From NCBI RefSeq assembly GCF_030407765.1, contig NZ_JASDCU010000011.1, forward strand, positions 89,231 through 153,230: a stretch of DNA of 64,000 nucleotides. The letters are read 5' to 3'. The position numbers and the translations under genes were made by a program. Below, piece after piece: positions 55,641 to 64,000 of this stretch (the first letter of the stretch is position 1; the number at the start of each line of letters is the position of its first letter). Source of the stretch: Microbacterium sp. APC 3901. Lineage in GTDB: Bacteria > Actinomycetota > Actinomycetes > Actinomycetales > Microbacteriaceae. The notes beneath the pieces were generated by a model, which saw nothing but the letters and a program-made list of their open reading frames with translations, was not told where the DNA came from and did no database searches.

Positions 55641-58234
55641 CAGGCGCCCTCGACCGGCGCGAGCTCGATCGCGGTGACCGCGAACTCGTCACCCACGGCG
55701 AGTTCCAGCTCGGCGATGCGCCCGACGGCCGAGAGATCGGCGGCGGCTGCTCGCAGCGCTTCGTACTTCTCCGCCGGAGCCGTGATCATGGCGCTCGCGA
55801 CGGGGGTCTTCTGCGATGCCTTCGCCTCGGTCTTCGCGCGACGGATGCTGATCAGAGCCTCGCTGGCCACGGTCAGCACCGCGGGGTCGCCCTCGATGCC
55901 GAGCGGCTGCGGCCACGATGCCGTGTGCACGGAGCCCTCCTCGAACCATGACCACACCTCTTCGGTCGCGAACGAGAGGATCGGGGCGAGCAGGCGCAGC
56001 AGGGTCGACAGCGCCAGGCGCAGGGCGAGCGCGGCCGATGCCTGCCCCACATCGCTCTGGTTGTAGGCACGCTCCTTGACGAGTTCGAGGTAGTCGTCGC
56101 AGAACGTCCAGAAGAAGGCCTCGGTCACTTCCAGAGCCTTGGCCTGGTCGTAGTTCTCGAACGCCTTCGTCGCTTCGACGACCACGGAATCGAGAGCGGT
56201 CAGCATCGAAGCATCGAGCGCATGGGTGACCTGCGCGCCCTCGGGCACCGGGAACGACAGCACGAACTTCGCGGCGTTGAGCACCTTGATCGCCAGTCGG
56301 CGACCGATCTTGACCTGCGTCGGGTTCTGCGGGTCGAAGGCGGCATCCATGCCCAGGCGGCTCGAGGCGGCCCAGTAGCGCACCGCATCCGACCCGTGGG
56401 TCTCGAGGATGTCCGCCGGCGTCACCACGTTGCCCTTGGACTTCGACATCTTCTTGCGGTCAGGGTCGACGATGAAGCCCGAGATCGCGGCGTTGCGCCA
56501 CGGCGAGCGCGCGTCTTCGAGGGTCGAACGCAGCATGGTCGAGAAGAGCCAGGTGCGGATGATGTCCTGCCCCTGCGGGCGCAGGTCGAAGGGGGCGGTG
56601 AGCTGCCACAGCTCCTCGTCGCGCTGCCATCCGCCGGCGAGCTGTGGAGTGAGCGACGAGGTCGCCCAGGTGTCGAGGATGTCGGCCTCGGCCTCGAAGC
56701 CACCGGCCACGCCGCGCTGGTCCTCGGTGTAGCCCGCGGGCGCGTCGGTCGTCGGATCGATGGGAAGGCTGGCGTGGTCGGGAGCGATCACCCGGTCGTA
56801 GTCGCGCTCGCCGTTCTCGTCGAGCCCGTACCAGAGCGGGATCGGCACGCCGAAGAAGCGCTGGCGCGACACGAGCCAGTCGCCGGTCAGGCCACCGACC
56901 CAGTTCTCGTAGCGCACACGCATGAAGTCGGGGTGCCACGCCACCTGCGTGCCGCGCTCGATCAGCTCGTCGCGCAGCTTCGCGTCGCGTGCGCCGTTGC
57001 GGATGTACCACTGGCGGGTCGAGACGATCTCGAGCGGGCGGTCGCCCTTCTCGAAGAACTTCACCGCGTGGGTGAACGGCTTGCCGACGGCGGTCATGTC
57101 GCCGGTCTCCTGCAGCTTCTCGACGATCGCCTTGCGGGCCGAGAACACGGTCTTGCCGGCGAGCTCCGCCTCGTACCAGTCGATCGCCTCGGCGTCGGCC
57201 ACGATGGAGGGGGCGGTGGGCAGGAAACGACCGTCGAGACCGATGGTCGTCATGTTCGGGAGGTGGTCGCCCGCGGCCGTGCGCAGCTCACGCCACCAGA
57301 TGATGTCGGTCACGTCGCCGAAGGTGCAGACCATCGCGGCGCCGGTGCCCTTGTCGGGCTGTGCGAGGTGGTGACCGTGGATCTCGATCTCGGCGCCGAA
57401 GAAGGGCGTGCGCACCTTCGTGCCGATCAGGTGCTTGTGCGGGCCCTCGGGGTGGGTCACGATCGCGATGCACGCCGGCAGCAGCTCGGGGCGGGTGGTC
57501 TCGATCGTGATCGAGCCGGATCCGTCGGCGAACGGGAAATCGATGGTGTGATAGGCGGCCTGCTGGTCGCGATCCTCGAGCTCGGCCTGCGCGATCGCCG
57601 AGCGGAAGTCGATGTCCCACAGCGTCGGCGCGAGCGACTGGTATGCCTCTCCGCGCTCGAGGTTGCGCAGGAACGCGAGCTGACTCTGGCGGATCGTGTC
57701 GTCCGAGATCGTGCGGTACGTCTGGGTCCAGTCGACCGAGAGGCCGAGCTGGCGGAACAGCGCCTCGAACTGCTTCTCGTCTTCGATCGTCAGACGCTCG
57801 CACAGCTCGATGAAGTTTCGGCGGCTGATCGGCACCTGGTCGGCGGCGCGGCTGGACTTGTTGTCGCCGCCTTCGAACGGCGGCGTGAAGTCATCCTGGT
57901 AGGGGAGGGAGGGGTCGCAGCGCACGCCATAGTAGTTCTGCACCCGACGCTCGGTGGGAAGGCCGTTGTCGTCCCAGCCCATCGGATAGAACACGTTCTT
58001 GCCGCGCATGCGCTCGAAGCGCGCCTTGACGTCGGTGTGCGTGTACGAGAACACGTGGCCGATGTGCAGGCTGCCGGACGCGGTCGGCGGGGGAGTGTCG
58101 ATCGAGTAGACGCCGTCACGGCCTGATTCTGCGGCGCGGATGCGGTCGAACAGATACGTGCCCTGCGCAGACCAGGACTCGCCCCACTTCGCTTCGAGAC
58201 CTTCGAGTACGGGCTTGTCGGGAATGGCGGACAT
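55640..58234 (-). CDS. valS: Valyl-tRNA synthetase
   Basis: An 864-residue class I synthetase charging tRNA-Val. The HIGH motif is in SGSLHIGHV near residue 45, the KMSKS loop in DRKKMSKSKGN, and the editing domain is complete. It lacks the long C-terminal coiled coil of E. coli ValRS, a form seen in some actinobacteria and archaea. The ATG (MSAIPDK) has GAGGAG nine to ten bases upstream. The leader (58235-58300) shows no T-box. Confidence 0.97.
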   Translation of the reverse strand: MSAIPDKPVLEGLEAKWGESWSAQGTYLFDRIRAAESGRDGVYSIDTPPPTASGSLHIGHVFSYTHTDVKARFERMRGKNVFYPMGWDDNGLPTERRVQNYYGVRCDPSLPYQDDFTPPFEGGDNKSSRAADQVPISRRNFIELCERLTIEDEKQFEALFRQLGLSVDWTQTYRTISDDTIRQSQLAFLRNLERGEAYQSLAPTLWDIDFRSAIAQAELEDRDQQAAYHTIDFPFADGSGSITIETTRPELLPACIAIVTHPEGPHKHLIGTKVRTPFFGAEIEIHGHHLAQPDKGTGAAMVCTFGDVTDIIWWRELRTAAGDHLPNMTTIGLDGRFLPTAPSIVADAEAIDWYEAELAGKTVFSARKAIVEKLQETGDMTAVGKPFTHAVKFFEKGDRPLEIVSTRQWYIRNGARDAKLRDELIERGTQVAWHPDFMRVRYENWVGGLTGDWLVSRQRFFGVPIPLWYGLDENGERDYDRVIAPDHASLPIDPTTDAPAGYTEDQRGVAGGFEAEADILDTWATSSLTPQLAGGWQRDEELWQLTAPFDLRPQGQDIIRTWLFSTMLRSTLEDARSPWRNAAISGFIVDPDRKKMSKSKGNVVTPADILETHGSDAVRYWAASSRLGMDAAFDPQNPTQVKIGRRLAIKVLNAAKFVLSFPVPEGAQVTHALDASMLTALDSVVVEATKAFENYDQAKALEVTEAFFWTFCDDYLELVKERAYNQSDVGQASAALALRLALSTLLRLLAPILSFATEEVWSWFEEGSVHTASWPQPLGIEGDPAVLTVASEALISIRRAKTEAKASQKTPVASAMITAPAEKYEALRAAAADLSAVGRIAELELAVGDEFAVTAIELAPVEGA

Positions 58235-58350
58235 GAAGGTTCTCCTCGAGCGATGTATGCGGCACTGTGTGAGCGTGCCTGAGTGTGGATTGTGTCCCAC
58301 AGTCTAATCGCCCTCCACGTCGGCGCCCGCTCGTCGCAGAGGATCTAGAA

Positions 58351-58365
58351 TTGGATCCAGTCCAA
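58351..58365. promoter_or_regulatory. Inverted repeat upstream of the peptide ABC operon
   Basis: TTGGA-TCCAG-TCCAA, overlapping the end of a -10-like TAGAAT (58346-58351), 48 bases before the binding-protein start. It looks like a repressor site of GntR size. Confidence 0.45.
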
Positions 58366-58413
58366 GAACTGATGCATTCGCGTCATCTCCCGCATTCCCT
58401 CCCGAGGAACAGC

Positions 58414-60024
58414 ATGCCTATCTCCTTCCTGCGCCGCGCGATCCCGCTCGGTGCGACCGTCGCCGTGAGTGCACTCCTGCTCAGCTCCTGCGCTGCGCCC
58501 TCATCCGATTCCGACGGCGGTGAGCTCGTCTGGTCGATCGAGGGTGCGAACCTCTCGGCGGGGCACATGGACCCGCAGGTGAGTCAGCTGGACGTCTCGG
58601 GCATGGTGCAGCGCGCGGTGCTCGACTCCCTGGTCTTCCAAGAGGACGACGGCTCGTTCACTCCCTGGCTCGCGAAGGAGTGGACGGTGTCCGACGACAG
58701 CACCGAGTACACCTTCGTCCTGCGCGACGACGTCACCTTCACCGATGGTGAGCCGTTCGACGCCGACGCGGTGAAGACGAACTTCGATCGCATCGTCGAT
58801 CCTGAGACGGAGTCCGCGCAGGCGGCCAGCATGATGGGGGCAGATTTCTACGAGGGCACCGAGGTCGTCGACGAGCACACGGTGAAGGTGAGCTTCAGCC
58901 AGCCGTACGCGCCGTTCCTGCAGGCGGCGAGCACGCCGCAGCTCGGCTTCTATTCGCCGGCCGCGCTGGAGGAGTCCGCCGATCAGCTCAAGGCGGGCGG
59001 CCCAGGGATCACCGTCGGAACAGGGCCGTTCGAACTGACCGAGTACACACCGGACCAGGAGATCGTCTACACCCGCAACGACGACTACGCCTGGGGTCCG
59101 CACGGTGAGACGGCTCCGAAGATCGAGACGCTGCGCGTCGAGATCCAGCCCGAGGCCTCCGTGCGCACGGGGGTCATCGAGAGCGGTGAAGCCGATCTCG
59201 CGAGCAACATCCCGCCGAACCTCGCGGGTGACCTCGGTGACGGCATCACCGTCGATTCGATCGAGTACCCCGGCCTGCCGTACTCGCTGTACCTCAACGA
59301 GAAGTACGGCGTCTTCGCCGACGAGAAGGTGCGACAGGCGTTCGCCCTGGGCATCGATGTGGACCCGGCCGTCGAGGAGATCTTCTTCGGGCAGTTCCCG
59401 CGCGCGTGGAGCGTGCTCGGTTCGACGACTCCCGGATACGACGCCTCGCTCGAAGGCGCCCGACCGTTCGATGCGGACGCGGCGAGCGCACTCCTGGACG
59501 AGGCCGGGTGGACGGAGCGCGACTCCGACGGCATCCGCATGAAGGACGGCGAGCGCCTCTCCGCGCGGTGGATCGCATGGACGCCGGTTCCCGACGACCG
59601 CGCCGCTCTCGCGAACGCCATCCAGTCGGATCTCAAGAACATCGGCTTCGAGGTCGTGCGCGAGACGCTCGAGCCCGGTGCCTACAACGAGCAGTACGAG
59701 CCGAAGACCTTCGACCTCACCGACTGGGGGTTCTCGGGTGTCGACCCCGACTTCCTCCGCGCGCATCTGCACACCGAGGGGTTCCAGAACGCCTCGCAGG
59801 TCACCGACCCCGAGATCGACGCGCTGCTCGAGCAGGCGGTCGCCTCGAACGATCAGGATCAGCGCGACGAGATCTACACCCAGCTGCAGGAGTGGAACGC
59901 CGACTACACCGCGATCGTCCCGCTCTACAGCCCGTCGGCGATCACGGCTGTCGGAGAGCGCGTGGGCGGGCTCACGTACGACCTCTACGGTCGTCCGCTG
60001 TTCTACGACGTGAGCGTCGGCTGA
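58414..60024 (+). CDS. ABC transporter substrate-binding lipoprotein, peptide/nickel family
   Basis: A 536-residue family-5 solute-binding lipoprotein with lipobox LLSSC (Cys26). The conserved signature covers LVFQEDDGSFTPWLAKEWTVSDD, YTFVLRDDVTFTDGEPFDADAVK and FDLTDWGFSGVDPDFL. It captures oligopeptides or a similar ligand outside the cell. The ATG at 58414 has GAGGAA five bases upstream; an in-frame ATG at 58372 lacks a ribosome site. A hairpin separates it from the permease genes, which would keep the binding protein in excess. Confidence 0.93.
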   Translation: MPISFLRRAIPLGATVAVSALLLSSCAAPSSDSDGGELVWSIEGANLSAGHMDPQVSQLDVSGMVQRAVLDSLVFQEDDGSFTPWLAKEWTVSDDSTEYTFVLRDDVTFTDGEPFDADAVKTNFDRIVDPETESAQAASMMGADFYEGTEVVDEHTVKVSFSQPYAPFLQAASTPQLGFYSPAALEESADQLKAGGPGITVGTGPFELTEYTPDQEIVYTRNDDYAWGPHGETAPKIETLRVEIQPEASVRTGVIESGEADLASNIPPNLAGDLGDGITVDSIEYPGLPYSLYLNEKYGVFADEKVRQAFALGIDVDPAVEEIFFGQFPRAWSVLGSTTPGYDASLEGARPFDADAASALLDEAGWTERDSDGIRMKDGERLSARWIAWTPVPDDRAALANAIQSDLKNIGFEVVRETLEPGAYNEQYEPKTFDLTDWGFSGVDPDFLRAHLHTEGFQNASQVTDPEIDALLEQAVASNDQDQRDEIYTQLQEWNADYTAIVPLYSPSAITAVGERVGGLTYDLYGRPLFYDVSVG

Positions 60025-60037
60025 GACCCGAAGCATC

Positions 60038-60101
60038 GAGCGCCCCTCGCTCGCGCACTGCGATATCTTCGTGAGCGCGCGCCGTGAGCCGAGGGGCGCT
60101 C
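60038..60101 (+). terminator. Attenuating hairpin between binding protein and permease
   Basis: A perfect 12-bp stem (60038-60049 with 60090-60101) encloses 40 bases that can fold further. It lacks a U-tract and probably acts as a partial terminator or 3' stabiliser. Confidence 0.55.
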
Positions 60102-60126
60102 AGGATCCGTCGAGAGGTCGTCAACG

Positions 60127-61068
60127 GTGAAGGCAGCGCTGACCCGGGTCGCCGGACTCGCGGCATCCGTCGTCATCGTCCTCTGGGGGGCTGCGACGCT
60201 GGTGTTCCTCGCGTTCCGGGTGGTCCCGGGCGATCCGGTCTCCGTCATGCTCGGACCGCAGGCGCAGGTGAGCGACGAGGTCAAGGACGGCATCCGTGCG
60301 GAGTTGGGGCTCGATCGTCCTCCGCTCGAGCAGTACGTCACGTTCATCGGGCAGCTCGCACGCGGAGACCTCGGCGAGTCGTATCAACTGCGGATGCCGG
60401 TGGCCGAGGTCATCGGCCGACAGCTCGGCTCCACACTGCAGCTCTCCGCACTGGCGCTGCTCATGGCTGTGGTGCTCGCCCTGGCCGTCGCGCTGCTCGT
60501 GCGAGGGCGCACCGGGCGCACCGTCGCCGCGGCCGTCGAACTCGTGATCCTCTCCTCACCCGTCTTCTGGATCGGCCTGATCCTGCTCAGCGTCTTCGCG
60601 TTCGGGCTCGGCTGGTTCCCGGTCTCGGGTGCACGCAACCCGGCGACGATCGTGCTGCCGGCGATCACGCTCGCACTGCCGGTGGCCGCTCTGCTCAGTC
60701 AGGTGCTGCGAGACGGTCTCGCACAGGCCGAGCGGATGCCGTTCGCCGAGACCGTGCGCGCGCGGGGTGCGAGCGCATCATGGTTCACTGTGCGGCACGG
60801 CCTCAGGCACGGTGCGGCGAACGCGGTGACGCTCGCCGCGTACCTGACCGGGTCCGTGCTCGGAGGCGCGGTCCTCGTCGAGACGGTCTTCGCGCGGGCT
60901 GGTCTCGGACGCGTGACCCTCGCCGCCATCAGCAATCGTGATCTGCCCGTCATCACCGGCATCATCCTGCTGAGTGCCCTCGTCTTCGTCGTCGTGAATC
61001 TCGTCGTCGAGCTGCTGCATCCGCTCATCGATCCTCGTCTGCGCATCGATCGAGGGGGCGTCCGATGA
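60127..61068 (+). CDS. Peptide ABC transporter permease, DppB-like
   Basis: A 313-residue inner-membrane permease with six hydrophobic segments. Typical DppB features are FRVVPGDPVSVMLG after the first helix and the ATPase-contact loop FAETVRARGASASWFTVRHGLR. The GTG start lies 25 bases after the intergenic hairpin. The stop overlaps the next permease by ATGA. Confidence 0.93.
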   Translation: MKAALTRVAGLAASVVIVLWGAATLVFLAFRVVPGDPVSVMLGPQAQVSDEVKDGIRAELGLDRPPLEQYVTFIGQLARGDLGESYQLRMPVAEVIGRQLGSTLQLSALALLMAVVLALAVALLVRGRTGRTVAAAVELVILSSPVFWIGLILLSVFAFGLGWFPVSGARNPATIVLPAITLALPVAALLSQVLRDGLAQAERMPFAETVRARGASASWFTVRHGLRHGAANAVTLAAYLTGSVLGGAVLVETVFARAGLGRVTLAAISNRDLPVITGIILLSALVFVVVNLVVELLHPLIDPRLRIDRGGVR

Positions 61069-61877
61069 GGCGGGCTCAGGTCGTGCTGCTGTGGTGCGCG
61101 ACTGCTGTGCTTCTCGTGCTCGCCTTCGCCGCGGTGTTCCCCGGGGTGCTCGCCACGCACGACCCTCTGCAGACGGACGTGCGGGCTTCGCTGCTGCCGC
61201 CGAGCGGAGACCACCTCTTCGGCACCGACCAGAGCGGACGCGACGTCTACTCGCGGGTCGTCTTCGGAGCCGGCCGTTCGATCGGCATCGGACTGCTCGC
61301 CACGGGCGTCGCCCTCGCGGCCGGACTCATCGTCGGGTCTCTGGCCGGGCTCGCGCCCCGCGGTGTCGACGCCGCGCTCATGCGGGTGAACGACGTGCTG
61401 ATGGCTTTCCCCGAGTTCCTGGTCGCGCTCGTGGTGGTGGCGGTGCTGGGGCCTGGTCCCGTGAACATCGCGATCGCCGTCACCCTCGCGGCCGTACCCG
61501 TCTACATCCGCCTCGCCCGCGTGCAGACGCGCACGTTGCGTGGCGCAGAGCATGTCGAGGCCGCCCGCATCCTCGGGGTGCGCCCGGTGCCCGCCTTCGT
61601 GAGGCACGTGGTGCCCGGGGTGCTCGGGTCGCTCAGCGTCCTGGCGACGATCGGCATCGGATCGAGCATCCTCGCAGCGGCCGGACTCAGCTTCCTCGGT
61701 CTCGGACCGTCCGAGCCGACGCCCGAATGGGGGCTGATGCTCGCGGGTGGGCGCAACGTGCTCGGTCAGGCCTGGTGGATCGCCGTCTTCCCCGGCATCG
61801 CGATCACGGTCACCGTCATCTCGGCGACGATCGTCGGTCGTGTGCTGCGAGCCAGAGCAGAGGGGCTGACACCGTGA
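61065..61877 (+). CDS. Peptide ABC transporter permease, DppC-like
   Basis: A 270-residue permease with about six hydrophobic segments. LFGTDQSGRDVYSRVVFGAGRS is the DppC signature, and VEAARILGVRPVPAFVRHVVPG is the ATPase-contact loop. It pairs with the DppB-like protein. Its ATG and stop are both in 4-base overlaps, so the operon is translationally coupled. Confidence 0.93.
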   Translation: MRRAQVVLLWCATAVLLVLAFAAVFPGVLATHDPLQTDVRASLLPPSGDHLFGTDQSGRDVYSRVVFGAGRSIGIGLLATGVALAAGLIVGSLAGLAPRGVDAALMRVNDVLMAFPEFLVALVVVAVLGPGPVNIAIAVTLAAVPVYIRLARVQTRTLRGAEHVEAARILGVRPVPAFVRHVVPGVLGSLSVLATIGIGSSILAAAGLSFLGLGPSEPTPEWGLMLAGGRNVLGQAWWIAVFPGIAITVTVISATIVGRVLRARAEGLTP

Positions 61878-63382
61878 CCGCGGCGCTGGAACTCGAGGGT
61901 CTGCGTATCGACTTCGGGGGGACACCCGTCGTCGACGGTGTGTCGCTGTCGGTCGCACGAGGGGAGTGCGTGGCGATCGTCGGAGAGTCCGGAGCAGGCA
62001 AGACCCTCACGGCGAGGGCTCTGCTGGGGCTCGCTCCGCAGGGAGCGCGCGTCGCCGTCGATCGACTCGTCGTCGACGGGACGGACGTCTCCCGGCTCGG
62101 TGAGCGCGGATGGCGGTCATTGCGCGGTGCCCGCATCGGACTCGTGTCGCAGGACGCGCTGGTGTCTCTCGACCCCCTGCAACGGGTGGGGTCGGAGGTC
62201 GCCGAGCCCCTTCGTCTGCACGGGCTCGCGTCAGGTCGGGCCGCGCTGCGCGAACGGGTGCAGGACTTGCTGCACCGCGTCTGGATGCCGGACGCCGCTC
62301 GGCGTGCACGCCAGTATCCGCATCAGCTCTCCGGAGGGCTGCGGCAGAGGGCGCTGATCGCCTCGGCCATCGCGGCGGATCCCGCAGTCCTCGTCACCGA
62401 TGAGCCGACCACCGCGCTCGATGCCACCGTGCAGGCGCGGATCCTAGGGCTCCTGCGAGACATCGCCGATGCGGGCACCGCGATCGTGTTCATCAGTCAT
62501 GACTTCGCAGCGGTGCGCAGGATCGCGGATCGGGTGCTGGTGATGCGCAACGGCACCGTGGTCGAGTCCGGTCCCGTCGATGAGGTGCTGGAGAAGCCCC
62601 AGCATGAGTACACCCGCCAGCTCATCGCCGCCACGATCCACGAGCCGCGCGCAGAGCGTGAGGGGACGGCCGAGTCGCTGCTCGTGGCAACCGGCGTCAC
62701 GAAGGCCTTCGGCGACCTCGTGGCGGTGCAGGACGCGTCGTTCGCCGTAACCGCTGGACGCACGCTCGGCATCGTCGGTGAATCGGGATCCGGCAAGACG
62801 ACGCTCGCCCGCATGATCGTCGGCGTCGAGGAAGCGGATGACGGCGTTCTGCGGTGGATCGGACAGCACCGGGTGCAGCTCGTGCACCAGAACCCCCTCG
62901 GCGCCTTCGACCCGCGGTGGACGATCGGGAGATCGCTGAGGGAAGCGCTCGCCGCCGGGGGCGTACCTCGTCAGCAGCGAGCGGCTCGAGTCGCCGAGCT
63001 TCTCGCCGAGGTCGATCTCGATCCTGTGCTCGCGAGCCGCAGGCCGATCGCCCTGTCGGGCGGGCAGCGCCAGCGCGCGGCGATCGCACGCGCGCTCGCC
63101 GCAGAACCCGAGGTGCTGGTTCTCGATGAGCCGGTGTCTGCTCTCGATCCTTCGGTGCGCGAGAAGGTGCTGCAGCTCCTGCTGCGCCTCCAGCGCGAAC
63201 GAGAGCTGACGATGATCTTCGTGTCACATGACCTCGATGTCGTCGGCGCTGTGGCCGACGAGGTGCTCGTGATGCAGGACGGCGTGATCGTCGAGCAGGG
63301 AGCGGTGATCGACGTCTTCGCCGCGCCACAGCATCCGTTCACCCGGGAGCTGCTCGAAGCGAACCGTCCTGTCAGTCGATGA
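61874..63382 (+). CDS. Dual-domain peptide ABC transporter ATPase (DppD-DppF fusion)
   Basis: A 502-residue protein with two complete ATPase domains. Domain 1 (about 1-260) has GESGAGKT, QLSGGLRQR and VLVTDEPTTALD; domain 2 (about 275-500) has GESGSGKTT, LSGGQRQR and VLVLDEPVSALDPS. Such fusions replace separate DppD and DppF subunits. The GTG start overlaps the permease stop; the frame is open upstream only as an overlap. Its 3' end overlaps the convergent pentapeptide-like gene by 11 bases. Confidence 0.93.
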   Translation: MTAALELEGLRIDFGGTPVVDGVSLSVARGECVAIVGESGAGKTLTARALLGLAPQGARVAVDRLVVDGTDVSRLGERGWRSLRGARIGLVSQDALVSLDPLQRVGSEVAEPLRLHGLASGRAALRERVQDLLHRVWMPDAARRARQYPHQLSGGLRQRALIASAIAADPAVLVTDEPTTALDATVQARILGLLRDIADAGTAIVFISHDFAAVRRIADRVLVMRNGTVVESGPVDEVLEKPQHEYTRQLIAATIHEPRAEREGTAESLLVATGVTKAFGDLVAVQDASFAVTAGRTLGIVGESGSGKTTLARMIVGVEEADDGVLRWIGQHRVQLVHQNPLGAFDPRWTIGRSLREALAAGGVPRQQRAARVAELLAEVDLDPVLASRRPIALSGGQRQRAAIARALAAEPEVLVLDEPVSALDPSVREKVLQLLLRLQRERELTMIFVSHDLDVVGAVADEVLVMQDGVIVEQGAVIDVFAAPQHPFTRELLEANRPVSR

Positions 63383-63998
63383 CCTGGATGCCGATGCCCG
63401 CGGCGAGCAGCGGCGCGAGCTGCTGCACCTGGAACTCCGTGAGCGTCGTGCCACGGAGGCTGTTGGCATCGAGGAACGCCGACGCGTCGAGCCCGCGGAG
63501 GTCGACATGTGTGGCGCGCATCGCTCTGGTGTCGACCTCGTCGGACCGAGTGCCCGTGAAGCGGATCCGAGTGAGCTCCGCCTGAGGCATGTCGAGGGTG
63601 CGGATGTCGCAGTCGCGGATCTCGACGTCGGTGGCCTTCGCCGCCCCGAGATTGAGATAGTCGATCCGCACATCGCTGAGCATCAGCTCGTCGATGCGAG
63701 CGCTGCTCAGATCGACCGTGCCGATGCGGCCTCCGCTGATGTGCACCCGGCGAATGCTCGCATCCCGCATCTTGAGCGACGCGATCCGGACGCCGGCGAG
63801 GTCGACGTCGATGAGAGTGGCGCCGGTCAGATCGACCGTGTCGGCCTCGGCGGCGACCGTGCACTGCTCGAGCGAGGCATAGGCGAGGTCGACCGTGCCG
63901 TCGAGATCGAGGCTCGCTGCGATCAGATCCGCACTGCGACGCGCTGCGGCAGGCGAGAACTCCCGGGGCAGATCGGGCGGGGAGACGCGGGGAGCCAC
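63372..63998 (-). CDS. Pentapeptide-repeat-like protein (start may lie outside window)
   Basis: A 208-residue protein whose middle (about 45-175) repeats five-residue turns such as VDLTG, ATLID, VDLAG, and VDLSS, with Leu/Ile at regular positions: a right-handed quadrilateral beta-helix as in pentapeptide-repeat proteins. Some such proteins mimic DNA and protect gyrase; most have no known role. The GTG at 63998 is two bases from the window edge, so the true start could be further upstream. It overlaps the convergent ABC ATPase by 11 bases. Confidence 0.75.
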   Translation of the reverse strand: MAPRVSPPDLPREFSPAAARRSADLIAASLDLDGTVDLAYASLEQCTVAAEADTVDLTGATLIDVDLAGVRIASLKMRDASIRRVHISGGRIGTVDLSSARIDELMLSDVRIDYLNLGAAKATDVEIRDCDIRTLDMPQAELTRIRFTGTRSDEVDTRAMRATHVDLRGLDASAFLDANSLRGTTLTEFQVQQLAPLLAAGIGIQVID

Positions 63999-64000
63999 AG

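Noticed and set aside
61091..61873. Upstream extension of the dual ATPase frame through the permease gene.
   Set aside because: The DppC-like permease is clear in its own frame, and the GTG at 61874 gives a normal ATPase start.

Overview
The window is high-GC, densely coded chromosomal DNA from an actinobacterium, most likely a Microbacterium or close relative in Microbacteriaceae. Supporting markers are a qcrCAB/ctaE respiratory operon beside trpD, WhiA, RbpA, paired ClpP1/ClpP2, a uvrC-rapZ-whiA block, a gap-pgk-tpiA-secG block, frequent GTG starts, and many genes whose -10 box lies only 6-7 nt before the start codon (leaderless mRNA). I saw no transposase, integrase, phage gene or CRISPR array. 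No gene-free gap exceeds 300 bases; the largest are 7935-8138 (rpsA leader), 4746-4937 and 58235-58413.

Layout, left half. A partial RidA gene (1-250) is followed by the leftward operon ctaE-qcrC-qcrA-qcrB (344-4745). Divergent from it lie trpD and a PHP-domain gene, with a possible iron-regulator box between the two directions. A 5'-3' exonuclease (leftward) and rpsA follow. At 9727-16360 sits a tightly coupled six-gene cassette: a sulfonate/nitrate-type ABC importer, an acetyl-CoA-synthetase homologue, an O-acetylhomoserine sulfhydrylase and a CoA-binding protein. It interrupts the usual rpsA-coaE neighbourhood. Then come coaE, an MFS exporter, DUF4126, uvrB, a TfoX-like gene, a zinc-ribbon gene divergent from an OhrR-type regulator, and a five-gene DUF4129/MoxR/DUF58 membrane operon (22186-26182).

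Middle. uvrA-uvrC-rapZ-whiA (26248-33010, with yvcK missing) is followed by sodA, gap-pgk-tpiA, secG-rbpA, and an exported coiled-coil protein with an HEVGH zincin motif. Divergent tRNA-Gly and tRNA-Pro genes come next, then trigger factor, a TPR gene and clpP1-clpP2. A deoxyribose cassette (SorC/DeoR-type regulator, deoC, aldehyde dehydrogenase and a catalytically dead half-dehydrogenase) lies between clpP2 and clpX.

Right part. clpX-NUDIX is followed by a leftward M3 peptidase-LysR pair that is divergent from tdh-kbl (threonine to glycine). Next come an ArsR-like regulator with a strong palindromic operator array and a coupled 72-residue basic protein, then valS with a coupled 71-residue protein. 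An oligopeptide ABC importer (58414-63382) and a pentapeptide-repeat-like gene at the edge finish the window.

Functional links: UvrA, UvrB and UvrC together give nucleotide excision repair. Trigger factor, ClpP1P2 and ClpX are folding and proteolysis partners. DeoC makes acetaldehyde that the adjacent dehydrogenase could oxidise. The best candidates for something undescribed are the 9727-16360 cassette, the split ALDH16-like pair, the OhrR/zinc-ribbon pair, the palindrome-controlled regulator with its small partner, and the exported HEVGH coiled-coil protein.
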